Source of the DNA: Paludibacter sp. UBA5753
Lineage (GTDB): Bacteria > Bacteroidota > Bacteroidia > Bacteroidales > Paludibacteraceae
NCBI GenBank assembly: GCA_002427615.1
Contig: DIFH01000149.1
Coordinates: 7,836 to 67,582 of the forward strand
Length of the DNA: 59,747 nucleotides
Direction: 5' to 3'
The notes beneath the pieces are model-generated. The model saw only the letters and a list, made by a program, of their open reading frames with translations, searched no databases and was not told the DNA's origin. Positions 34,532 to 42,566 of the stretch are shown here, piece after piece (within the stretch, counting starts at the first letter, position 1; each line of letters begins with the position of its first letter). The translations under genes and the position numbers were made by a program.

Positions 34532-35362
34532 ATGTTAATAGCAAGTATTGAAGATTTTGTAAAATCGATTCCCACTGCTACCGGTTCAATGTGGACGGAT
34601 TTAGAACCATTCGCCAACTCGGCAAATGCAACTATTAAAGCATTATTGGTTGGTTCAGACCTGTACGATTATATCGAAGCCCTGGAAGATGGAGACGAAC
34701 TGAAAACGACACTGTGCAACCTGATTGCTTTTCAGTTGTACAAAAATGCCATTCCGTTCGTAGACCTGATACAAACTAATAATGGTTTTGCTGTTATAAA
34801 TAACACCAATCAAGCGCCGGCTAGCAAAGAACGAGTTGAGAGATTGATTCTTTGGTGTGAGCAAAGCATTGATTTGCACACCGATTTATTGATTATTCAA
34901 ATAATGAATAGTGAAGCGGCACTGGCGGAATGGACAAAATTCAAAAGCTTTAAAACGTTGACGAACTGCTTTTTCCTGACCGGAATTGATTTTGCGAGTT
35001 ACTCGAAATACAGTACTCGCAACGAATTTCTAAAACTAAAGCCTTCGATACTGGCAGCTCAGAAAAACGATCTGTCGGAAGCCCTGAGCATTGACTATGT
35101 AGCTGAATTGATTGATCAAATTCGGACGAATACGCTCACAGAACTCAACGAACAGGTAGTTGATTCATGCAAATTGGTATTGGCAAAATATGCCGAAAAA
35201 GAGGAACATGAAGCTGAGGAACTACTTACTCAGATAGTGGTAATGATGGAAAAAACACTTACCTATTATCCAACGTATGCTGCCAGTGGTGAATATGCGC
35301 TCAAAATTGCGCCAAAATATGCCAATAAACAAACGGATCCAACTTTCTTTTTCGGAATGTAA
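34532..35362 (+). CDS. Head-tail connector-type protein, DUF6712-like
   Basis: 276 residues, helical (MLIASIEDFVKSIPTATGSMWTDL, ATIKALLVGSDLYDYIEALED). The order portal, then this protein, fits a head completion protein; the DUF6712 resemblance is from memory. Two bases after the portal gene. Confidence 0.55.
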   Translation: MLIASIEDFVKSIPTATGSMWTDLEPFANSANATIKALLVGSDLYDYIEALEDGDELKTTLCNLIAFQLYKNAIPFVDLIQTNNGFAVINNTNQAPASKERVERLILWCEQSIDLHTDLLIIQIMNSEAALAEWTKFKSFKTLTNCFFLTGIDFASYSKYSTRNEFLKLKPSILAAQKNDLSEALSIDYVAELIDQIRTNTLTELNEQVVDSCKLVLAKYAEKEEHEAEELLTQIVVMMEKTLTYYPTYAASGEYALKIAPKYANKQTDPTFFFGM

Positions 35363-35411
35363 CCTCACACATAACCCATCTCTATGTGGAGGGGAATAAG
35401 ACAAAATATAT

Positions 35412-36194
35412 ATGAACAATATAATCAACTTAACTGCCCCGCGTAATTACGCAGAAATGACCGAAAAACAAGTACGCTATGTAGCCAACTTGCAAATAAA
35501 AGGGAATAAAGAAGAATGGATTTGGACTAAATGCCTGATCAGATTCACAGGCATTAAACCCATTGGTGGAAATTCGGAAGTGTATTATTTCGCCAAAAAA
35601 CGCCTAAAGGGATTTTTCTCGATGAAAATAGAAGAAACGTATAGTTTTGCCAAAACGCTTGATTTTGTGACAAAACGATACGTTGGCATTCGCCCGATGG
35701 CTAAAATTGGTAAATACCGACCGTGCGATGAACTATTGCGTGATATTACTTTCCAGCAATATTTGGACGCTGAGAACTATTACCAGGCGTTTCTTTTTAC
35801 GAAATCGGATGCCATGCTTTGCAAGTTAATGGCTACATTATTTCGAATTCCGAAAACTGAATATAGCAACGAATTGACTTACAAGCAAATTAAACGCATG
35901 GTAAAATGTTCGGAAGCGGAAAAATTAATGGCTGTAATGTGGTTTATTGGTATTAAGGAATACTTTTCTGATAAATTCAAATACTTATTTAATCGGGTAA
36001 AAGTGGATGAAGATGATCCAAGCACTGCGCCTGATATGCTGGGTATTATTCGCAACCAGGTGCGAATGTTGACCGAGGGCGATATTACCAAAGAAGATCA
36101 GGTTCTGGCTTCGCCTGTATGGAGCGCCCTGAGTGAAATGGATGAAAAATGCAGGGAAGCAAAGGAAATGGAAGCAAGAACTAAACACTTATAA
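35412..36194 (+). CDS. Tail-region phage protein, unknown
   Basis: 260 residues (MNNIINLTAPRNYAEMTEKQVRYVANLQI), helical, basic, with KRMVKCSEAEKLMAVMWFIGIKEYFSDKFKYLFNR. Similar proteins sit between the portal and tail-completion genes in Bacteroidetes phages, as tail assembly chaperone candidates. No motif decides this. Confidence 0.5.
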   Translation: MNNIINLTAPRNYAEMTEKQVRYVANLQIKGNKEEWIWTKCLIRFTGIKPIGGNSEVYYFAKKRLKGFFSMKIEETYSFAKTLDFVTKRYVGIRPMAKIGKYRPCDELLRDITFQQYLDAENYYQAFLFTKSDAMLCKLMATLFRIPKTEYSNELTYKQIKRMVKCSEAEKLMAVMWFIGIKEYFSDKFKYLFNRVKVDEDDPSTAPDMLGIIRNQVRMLTEGDITKEDQVLASPVWSALSEMDEKCREAKEMEARTKHL

Positions 36195-36197
36195 ACT

Positions 36198-36674
36198 ATG
36201 TGGAATGCAGTAACATACTTTGAAAGTTTAAATAACTCCTTAAAACTTACAAAAGGAAAATACACCTTTTGCCGGGTAACCGGTTTGAATTACCTGGAAG
36301 ATATTTTGTCGAATATAAAAGGGTCTTCCGCTTATCTTGGCGTTGACGATACCGACGATGGGGTTACCATTCAGCAAGGTGGTGGATGGTTTAATCGGCG
36401 TTCGGTAGTTGTGTATATATTGAAGAAATACGACTTCAATAATCAGATCGATCGGGAAGAAAAAACGAATGAAACCCGACTTATCCATAAAAAATTATTG
36501 GCAAAACTGATTAAGGACTCCGGTTCTGTTGATGGCTTGATGTTCCTGGATAAAACCCGATTCCCCTACCACGAAGTTCCCGGCATGTTTGCAGCTGGAA
36601 CATGTGGAATTTACTTCATTGTGACGATAAATGAGCCAACGGAACTGATATACGATGCAAGCGACTACGAATAA
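36198..36674 (+). CDS. Tail completion-type protein
   Basis: 158 residues (MWNAVTYFESLNNSLKLTKGKY), with SAYLGVDDTDDGVTIQQGGGWFNRRSVVVYILKKYD. Ends with a beta-rich C-terminus. Overlaps the next gene by 20 bp. Position before a gp10-like protein suggests head-tail joining or tail completion. Confidence 0.55.
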   Translation: MWNAVTYFESLNNSLKLTKGKYTFCRVTGLNYLEDILSNIKGSSAYLGVDDTDDGVTIQQGGGWFNRRSVVVYILKKYDFNNQIDREEKTNETRLIHKKLLAKLIKDSGSVDGLMFLDKTRFPYHEVPGMFAAGTCGIYFIVTINEPTELIYDASDYE

Positions 36675-37032
36675 AAATGACTACTACCGTGCGTGGGCAA
36701 AAATGATGGTCTCGATATGGCAGGATAAAATTGCACAGCTCAGGGTTCGCGATACAGGGGAGTTGTTCAGTTCGTTTGTGACTGAGGTGGTAACGCAAAG
36801 CGGTGGCGATATCGACAAAATTGTGTATTCGTACCTGTATTATGGTCGCATGGTCGATATGGGTGTCGGTCGTGGTGTCTCCATGGCGGATGCCGGTTCC
36901 GGAAGTGGACGGGAAAAAAAACCATGGTATAACAAATCGTGGTATCACTCGGTAAAAGTACTTACCGAAAAACGAGCCGAACTATACGGCGAAGATTTCC
37001 AACTGATCATTATGGAGGCACTCCACTTTTAG
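36655..37032 (+). CDS. HK97 gp10-like tail completion protein
   Basis: 125 residues. DTGELFSSFVTEVVTQSGGDIDKIVYSYLYYGRMVDMGVGRGVSMAD has the small, Gly-rich strand-helix layout of gp10-like tail-component proteins, and KKPWYNKSWYHSVKVLTEKRAELYGEDF is helical and basic. Immediately before the late element and fibre gene. Confidence 0.6.
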   Translation: MQATTNKNDYYRAWAKMMVSIWQDKIAQLRVRDTGELFSSFVTEVVTQSGGDIDKIVYSYLYYGRMVDMGVGRGVSMADAGSGSGREKKPWYNKSWYHSVKVLTEKRAELYGEDFQLIIMEALHF

Positions 37033-37033
37033 G

Positions 37034-37069
37034 TGTCTTTTTTTTTGCCTACGGGTTTGAATTTCTTTG
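37034..37069 (+). promoter_or_regulatory. Late element 3 (T-run promoter)
   Basis: GTGTCTTTTTTTTTGCCTAC (37034-37052) and TTTCTTTG at 37062-37069, 23-24 bp after the T-run begins. No clear hairpin here. Precedes the fibre gene start at 37089 by 19 bp. Confidence 0.6.
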
Positions 37070-37088
37070 TAGAAAAAAAATAAAGGCT

Positions 37089-40022
37089 ATGACATTAAAC
37101 GAACTTTTGGCAGCTGCCGGCATAGTAAAAAATGCCACCGCAGTGAATGAAAATTCCGCACCACGAATAGGTGTTTTATTTACCAATATTATCAATTTCA
37201 TAAAAGACCATTTTTTGTATTCCGAGAATCCAATCACACTTAGCCTAATTTATCAAAATCCGGTTGCAAATTTTGCAGCGTTAGCAACAACTTATCCTAA
37301 TCCATTAAGAGATTGGGCTGCTATGGTAGAGGATGAAAGTGTAATTTACTGCTATAATGGGAGTACATGGGCGAATACCGGGTTGAAGGCTTTTCCGGAA
37401 GATATGGTTGTAAAACCAGATTTATTGCCAATATTAATAAAATTAGCGAAGAATTTACCATTAGTTTGGACGGATGGAAAGTACATCACTAATTCGGGTA
37501 CTGGGTCAGATGTAAATTACCAAGCTACTCTGGATTATTATCCAGTTCTTTCAGGTCAAAAACTGAAATGCAACATAGCCGTTTCTGGTGCAGGTGACAT
37601 CGTCGCAATTTACGACGTGAATAAAAATTTCGTCGAAGCTAAAAGCGGAACTAACTTTGAGATAACATTTGCATACGATGGATTTATTCGATTCTCGAAC
37701 GATAAAAGAGGCGTTGCAGAACCTACTATTATTCTTGTGGATGAGTCTTATAAAAGTCTTCAAGAAGTTTCTGAAAAAACCGATTATTTAAGTAATTACT
37801 TAAATAATTTAAATTTGAACATTCAATATGATTTACCATTAGTTTGGACGGATGGAAAGTACATCACTAATTCGGGTACTGGGTCAGATGTAAATTATCA
37901 AGCTACTCTGGATTATTATCCAGTTCTTTCAGGTCAAAAACTGAAATGCAATATAGCCGTTTCTGGTGCAGGTGACATCGTCGCAATTTACGACGTGAAT
38001 AAAAATTTCGTCGAAGCTAAAAGCGGAACTAACTTTGAGATAACATTTGCATACGATGGATTTATCCGATTCTCGAACGATAAAAGAGGCGTAACAGCGC
38101 CAACTGTTGAAAATGTTACTAAAAAATATACTGAGTTAATCAATAAACTTAACATACTATCAGATAAAGATGTAAAGTTAATCAATAAAAATTCTTTCAC
38201 CCCTTTTGCAAAACAGACAAGCTTATTAAACTTCATTCCTTCAACTCCTAAAATTGATTTGGCATACAGAGGTCAAATCAATAACAAAAAGAGATATTTG
38301 GCTGTTTCATTTGACGATTTGAGCGATTCAGATATAAGTTGGGTTATTCCTCTTTTTAATAAGTATGGGTTTAAGTCCACATTTAACCGTATAAATTATG
38401 GTGTTCCTAACGATTTGGATATTAGTAGATATTCGGCTATAATAAATGGAGGACATGAAATCGGAGATCACACAATTACCCACCAAATGTATCCATTTTA
38501 TTCACCATTGTTTAATGGTCAGAATCCAAATTCTTTAGATGGAACCCAACAGCCATTTCCAACTAATGCGGATTTAAAAAACAACAGAGGTGATGGTAAA
38601 AATATTTTCGGAAAAACGATAACTGATATTGTAAACTTTGGTTATGATGCCCCAGTTTTCACTATATCATGGCAGAATCTTTCCGATTCTCAATGTCAAC
38701 AGATAAGGGATGCATTCTCATTATATAGGGATGAAACATTATTGCCACTTATGGATTCATTATCTAATGAATTGATTGGAACAACCGGTAATTCTTTGCA
38801 TAGTTGGAACGGAACTAAATATACAGGTGGTATATTCAGCGATTGCAAAACATCATCAAATCACGAAGTATGGGAACGTATATGTTTAATTCAATATTTA
38901 TATTACAAAAATTATTTTGGAATGAATTTCGATTTCGCTCAATGGAGTTTGCCAGGTTCCCGTAATTCGTATTTGTATTTTGAGGAAAACGGAAAATATT
39001 ACTATGATAGAGGCAAAACACAATTTGCAAATGATTTGGGAAAATTACAATCGTCTTACATAACTGACAATGCGGGAATATTAAAAACAAGAAGTTGGAT
39101 TGATGTTTTGAGAGAATTTGGTTATAAAATGACCCATGACGCTTTATTTCCAGGACGTAACGATGGTAACCCAATTACAGAATTTTCCCATCACCTTACA
39201 ATTAATTCTAAATTATCCAAAAAAGATGCTTTGATTTATCCTACCGAAAGAACAATCCCTTACTATAATTATTCAGCATATAATGAGGCATTTTTCAATG
39301 GAGTAAGTAATTACGGAAAGAAAATGTATAACCACCGCGTTGGGGCAGAGGATGGATTTTATAATGCAATTGAGAATATAAGAAATAAAACAGCTAATGG
39401 AATTATAGCTGGCTGCGTTTGGGATTCTGCTGATACTTTCGAGGAAAAAATATATTGGGAGGAAATATTAAAGTTCTGTAAAGCCACAGGAATTGAAGTT
39501 ATAACCAAATCAGAGGCTTTTGACATAGCTTTTAATAATGTAGTTGAAATTGGAAATTTAATTTACAACCCAGAATTAAGAAATATAGCAAAAGAGTATT
39601 TCCCAGATGCTAATTTTACCAATAGACCTGATGGGTATTATGGTGACTGTATTTTAGAAGTTGATGAAATTACAAACGAGAATATTCTTTATGCGAATCA
39701 TGTCAATGATCTTGCTTATTATTCTCATTACGGAATTCCTCATGGGAATTTAAAATTTTCTTGTAGTGCAAAAGGAAGTGGTAATATATGGATTTTTGCT
39801 ATTAGAAATAATACTGTATTAGGAGAACAATCTGATTTATTATCCTCGATTTCTATTGAGGAAACTAACTACACCGATAAAAATACAAGTTTTTTAGTAA
39901 AAAATGAACCTGAAACAGCTTATGAGGGCATTTATGAAGGATTAGGCAATAAGATTTGTGGCTTAAAAATCATGTATAATGGAATTATTAGAGTAAAAAA
40001 CATATCATTAATTAAAATTTAA
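37089..40022 (+). CDS. Tail fibre/receptor-binding protein with polysaccharide-deacetylase domain
   Basis: 977 residues from MTLNELLAAAGIVKNAT (a 50-codon upstream extension overlaps the previous gene and late element 3). N-terminal part is virion-attachment-like; two copies of an 87-residue module (PLVWTDGKYITNSGTGSDVN...SNDKRG, residues about 122-209 and 248-335) follow. From about residue 400 comes a NodB-type deacetylase: YLAVSFDDLSDSDISWVIPLFNKYGFKSTF, then GGHEIGDHTITHQM with the metal-binding His pair. It could trim host capsular or cell-wall polysaccharide during attachment (inference). The C-terminus is a separate carbohydrate-binding-like region. Confidence 0.8.
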   Translation: MTLNELLAAAGIVKNATAVNENSAPRIGVLFTNIINFIKDHFLYSENPITLSLIYQNPVANFAALATTYPNPLRDWAAMVEDESVIYCYNGSTWANTGLKAFPEDMVVKPDLLPILIKLAKNLPLVWTDGKYITNSGTGSDVNYQATLDYYPVLSGQKLKCNIAVSGAGDIVAIYDVNKNFVEAKSGTNFEITFAYDGFIRFSNDKRGVAEPTIILVDESYKSLQEVSEKTDYLSNYLNNLNLNIQYDLPLVWTDGKYITNSGTGSDVNYQATLDYYPVLSGQKLKCNIAVSGAGDIVAIYDVNKNFVEAKSGTNFEITFAYDGFIRFSNDKRGVTAPTVENVTKKYTELINKLNILSDKDVKLINKNSFTPFAKQTSLLNFIPSTPKIDLAYRGQINNKKRYLAVSFDDLSDSDISWVIPLFNKYGFKSTFNRINYGVPNDLDISRYSAIINGGHEIGDHTITHQMYPFYSPLFNGQNPNSLDGTQQPFPTNADLKNNRGDGKNIFGKTITDIVNFGYDAPVFTISWQNLSDSQCQQIRDAFSLYRDETLLPLMDSLSNELIGTTGNSLHSWNGTKYTGGIFSDCKTSSNHEVWERICLIQYLYYKNYFGMNFDFAQWSLPGSRNSYLYFEENGKYYYDRGKTQFANDLGKLQSSYITDNAGILKTRSWIDVLREFGYKMTHDALFPGRNDGNPITEFSHHLTINSKLSKKDALIYPTERTIPYYNYSAYNEAFFNGVSNYGKKMYNHRVGAEDGFYNAIENIRNKTANGIIAGCVWDSADTFEEKIYWEEILKFCKATGIEVITKSEAFDIAFNNVVEIGNLIYNPELRNIAKEYFPDANFTNRPDGYYGDCILEVDEITNENILYANHVNDLAYYSHYGIPHGNLKFSCSAKGSGNIWIFAIRNNTVLGEQSDLLSSISIEETNYTDKNTSFLVKNEPETAYEGIYEGLGNKICGLKIMYNGIIRVKNISLIKI
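37453..37714 (+). repeat. Fibre-module repeat, copy 1
   Basis: 262-bp direct repeat with 37831-38092 (offset 378 bp, 126 codons). I count about three differences, all silent third-position changes. Confidence 0.95.
37831..38092 (+). repeat. Fibre-module repeat, copy 2
   Basis: Second copy of the 262-bp module of the tail fibre gene. After it the two copies diverge abruptly (GTTGCAGAACC versus GTAACAGCGCC). Confidence 0.95.
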
Positions 40023-40083
40023 GATATGACAACTACCCAATTATTTAAATGGATATTATCAATCAATTAAACTATACATAATT

Positions 40084-40593
40084 ATGTACTATCTACAACT
40101 ACTTTACAAGTGGATTATCTGCCATTTAGCAGATGTTTTTAAATGGAGTTTATCCATACTGGCCAGCCTTATTGCTATTCTTGAACCAACACTGCCATTC
40201 ATTCTCATTTCTTTGGTTTTTATTGTTGGGGATTGCATTACATCATACCGATTAGCTCGTAGGGTGAAGAAAAAAACAGGCAAAGCAAGTGGCAAATTTC
40301 AATCAAGCAAGTTCGGGAAGGTCCTTATCACTTCACTCATTGCCCTGGTATTAATTTGCCTTGCATTTTTAGTCGAAAAGTACATTTTAGTCATGTATAA
40401 AGACATTTACCTGGCTAATTATATGGCGTTCCTGGTCTGCTTCAAAGAATTGTGGTCTATCCTCGAAAATGAAAGCAGCTGTAATGAAAAGAAGTGGGCT
40501 AAAAATTTACAAAAAATTTTAGTTGACAAAACTGAACGACATTTCGATATCGATCTCTCGTTTATGAAAAAGGAAGAAGAGGAAGGAAAATGA
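40084..40593 (+). CDS. Phage holin (predicted)
   Basis: 169 residues with two or three hydrophobic segments (about residues 20-52, ILASLIAILEPTLPFILISLVF; 80-104, VLITSLIALVLICLAFLVEKY; weaker 105-125) and a charged C-terminus ending KKEEEEGK. This holin-type topology precedes the lysis genes with a 4-bp overlap. Should permeabilise or trigger lysis of the inner membrane. Confidence 0.8.
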   Translation: MYYLQLLYKWIICHLADVFKWSLSILASLIAILEPTLPFILISLVFIVGDCITSYRLARRVKKKTGKASGKFQSSKFGKVLITSLIALVLICLAFLVEKYILVMYKDIYLANYMAFLVCFKELWSILENESSCNEKKWAKNLQKILVDKTERHFDIDLSFMKKEEEEGK

Positions 40594-41021
40594 AGTTGCA
40601 ACTAAAAAGGAGATTTTTCAATTCCGAATATACAATAGGTACATTATCGGTTAATGGTGTCTATTTTTGCGACACTCTCGAAGATGCCAACAGGGACAAG
40701 AACAGAGATGGTGATCTTTGTGATCAGGGCGAAGAAAAAATATACGGGAAAACCTGTATTCCGTTTGGAACTTACGAGGTAATCGTTAACCGGTCGCCTA
40801 AAATGAACCGCGATCTCCCACGACTCGTAGATGTTCCAGGCTTTTCTGGGGTACTGATCCACAGAGGAAATACATCAGCTGATACCGCAGGATGCATTCT
40901 GGTTGGTGAAAATAAGGCGGTAGGGAAAGTGCTTTTCTCAACAGCTTACGAGATTAAACTGGTAAAAATATGTAAAGCAGCTATCAATGTAGGTGAAAAG
41001 ATAACAATCGAAATTATATGA
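40590..41021 (+). CDS. DUF5675 protein, presumed lysis enzyme
   Basis: 143 residues; GTYEVIVNRSPKMNRDLPRLVDVPGFSGVLIHRGNTSADTAGCILVG is the DUF5675 signature, with His and Cys arranged as in an L,D-transpeptidase/YkuD-like active site. Placed between holin and the putative spanin with 4-bp overlaps on both sides, so it is the best candidate for the endolysin; enzymatic activity unproven. Confidence 0.75.
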   Translation: MKLQLKRRFFNSEYTIGTLSVNGVYFCDTLEDANRDKNRDGDLCDQGEEKIYGKTCIPFGTYEVIVNRSPKMNRDLPRLVDVPGFSGVLIHRGNTSADTAGCILVGENKAVGKVLFSTAYEIKLVKICKAAINVGEKITIEII

Positions 41022-41626
41022 AAACAAAAATAATATTAGCTATTCTCATTTTATTGTGTTCGTGCTCAGGCGTAAAGAAAACAACTAAATCGGATGTGAA
41101 AGCGGACGTAAAGTCTGAGATAGAAGTAAAAAAAGCAGCTGACGAAAATACGAATTTGACAACTTCTGTCAATACCGAAAAAAAAGCCGTTGAATCAGTC
41201 AAAAAAAATACTTCCACTGAAGAGAATGAAACTGAGGAAATAACTATACATACTATCAATTATGATTCGAAATCGAAGATTGACAGCCTTACTAAAAGAC
41301 CTGCTGTTGCCTCTGAAATTATTCAGAAAACTATAAAAGGTAAAAATGCTAAAGTTGTTGAATCAATCGAAATGCTGTACTCTCAAGCTGAAGTACAAAG
41401 CCTGTTTAACGTTTATTTTAAAATATCGAAACATACATCTGACAGTATTGGAAACCTAATTTCTTCACTTAAAAGTGAAATAATAGAAAAAAACAAAAAA
41501 GCGAATAATTGGTGGCTTTGGCTTCTCGTAGGCGCAGCTATACCGGTGATTATATGGATTGCCCTGAAATCAAGCTGGCCGTCCAAAGTATTTGCGTTGA
41601 TACTGAATGTCTTTAAAAAAATATAA
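41018..41626 (+). CDS. Putative unimolecular spanin
   Basis: 202 residues with a lipoprotein signal at the N-terminus (IILAILILLCSC, lipobox LCSC, lipidated Cys about residue 16) and a C-terminal transmembrane segment (WWLWLLVGAAIPVIIWIALKSS, about residues 164-185), separated by a Lys/Glu/Thr-rich periplasmic stretch. Lipid in the outer membrane and TM in the inner membrane is exactly the u-spanin topology known from phage T1 gp11. Third gene of the lysis cassette, coupled by ATGA. Confidence 0.7.
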   Translation: MKTKIILAILILLCSCSGVKKTTKSDVKADVKSEIEVKKAADENTNLTTSVNTEKKAVESVKKNTSTEENETEEITIHTINYDSKSKIDSLTKRPAVASEIIQKTIKGKNAKVVESIEMLYSQAEVQSLFNVYFKISKHTSDSIGNLISSLKSEIIEKNKKANNWWLWLLVGAAIPVIIWIALKSSWPSKVFALILNVFKKI

Positions 41627-41679
41627 CAACCTGTTTTTTACTTTCATAGATTCAATTTTATAGTTAAGTTAAGTTGATA

Positions 41680-41714
41680 AACCGTCCAGATCGTGAGATT
41701 AGGACGGTTTTTTT
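41680..41714 (+). terminator. Terminator of the lysis cassette
   Basis: AACCGTCC (41680-41687) pairs with GGACGGTT (41702-41709), then TTTTT. Confidence 0.9.
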
Positions 41715-41787
41715 GTCCTTTATAGTTAAATCTTGCATTCACATAAAAAATAATTGATAAAATAGGATAATATGATAGTATTATTGG

Positions 41788-41822
41788 TATCTTTGCAAAG
41801 TCAAACAATAACAATAACTCCA
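41788..41822 (+). promoter_or_regulatory. hicAB promoter
   Basis: TATCTTTG at 41788-41795 is a perfect -7 box; the -33 box is not clear. The leader is CA-repeat rich (CAAACAATAACAATAACTCCA) without Shine-Dalgarno. Confidence 0.65.
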
Positions 41823-42017
41823 ATGAAAAAGTATAAAGTCTCAGAAGTTTTGAAAATGCTAAGGGATGACGGCTGGGAACTAACACAACAAGCAGGAAGC
41901 CACCGCCAATTCAAGCATCCCACGAAACCGGGAAAAGTAACGGTAAATAAAAAACCAAACGAGGTTTTAAGTCAGGAAATTTTAAACAGTATTTTTAAAC
42001 AAGCAGGGTGGAAATAA
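41823..42017 (+). CDS. hicA: HicA mRNA interferase toxin
   Basis: 64 residues; KVSEVLKMLRDDGWELTQQAGSHRQFKHPTKPGKVTVNKKPNEVL follows HicA closely, including catalytic GSHRQF (His26) and the PGKVTV strand. Cleaves mRNA when free; antitoxin HicB follows 25 bp downstream. The pair is in the late region on its own promoter, between two terminators, so it is expressed from the prophage as an addiction or defence module. Confidence 0.9.
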   Translation: MKKYKVSEVLKMLRDDGWELTQQAGSHRQFKHPTKPGKVTVNKKPNEVLSQEILNSIFKQAGWK

Positions 42018-42042
42018 ACCCCTTGCAAAAAAACAAAACAAT

Positions 42043-42447
42043 ATGGAAAAAGTAATTGTAAATATAAGCTGGAGCGGAAAGAATTACTGTGCCAGTGCAG
42101 AAATAAACGGCATCGCTTTTTGTACGCATAAAACACTTGATGGCGTGAAAGCGGAATTTGCTGAAACGTTTAGGTTTCATATCGACGGTAGCATTGCCGA
42201 TGGCGATGTTATTTCTAAAGATTTAGTTCGTGGCGATTATGAATTTAATTATAAAATGGAAATATCGGCATTGCTTCACAGCTTAGATGGCATTGTTACC
42301 CGTTCAGCCATTGCGCGTGTAACAGGCATAAATGAGCGCCAACTCGGGCATTATGCTTCAGGTATTAGAAACCCGCGCCCAGCCCAACGTCAGAAAATTA
42401 TTAAGGGAATTCATAATATAGGCAATGAACTAACAATGGTTGTGTAG
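42043..42447 (+). CDS. hicB: HicB antitoxin with helix-turn-helix
   Basis: 134 residues. N-terminal RNase H-like degraded domain (VNISWSGKNYCASAEINGIAFCTHKTLDGVKAEFAETFRFHI) that binds HicA; C-terminal HTH (VTRSAIARVTGINERQLGHYASGIRNPRPAQRQKI) for autorepression of the hicAB promoter. Longer than minimal HicB because of the HTH. Confidence 0.88.
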   Translation: MEKVIVNISWSGKNYCASAEINGIAFCTHKTLDGVKAEFAETFRFHIDGSIADGDVISKDLVRGDYEFNYKMEISALLHSLDGIVTRSAIARVTGINERQLGHYASGIRNPRPAQRQKIIKGIHNIGNELTMVV

Positions 42448-42481
42448 TTATTGTTTGACAACTTAATCTCACAACTTCCCG

Positions 42482-42513
42482 AGCCCCGACATTCATTTGC
42501 CGGGGCTTTTTTT
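42482..42513 (+). terminator. Terminator of hicAB
   Basis: AGCCCCG (42482-42488) pairs with CGGGGCT (42501-42507), then T6. Confidence 0.9.
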
Positions 42514-42548
42514 GTCTTTTTTCCCTTCCTAAGTTCTGGTTTCATTTG
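42514..42548 (+). promoter_or_regulatory. Late element 4 (T-run promoter)
   Basis: GTCTTTTTTCCCTTCCTAAG (42514-42533) and TTCATTTG at 42541-42548, 23-24 bp after the T-run begins, immediately after the hicAB terminator and 19 bp before the tape measure start. Confidence 0.65.
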
Positions 42549-42566
42549 CATACTAAACTAAAAGTT

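Noticed and set aside
37453..38092. Diversity-generating retroelement template/variable repeat
   Set aside because: No reverse transcriptase gene nearby and differences are silent, not adenine-directed.
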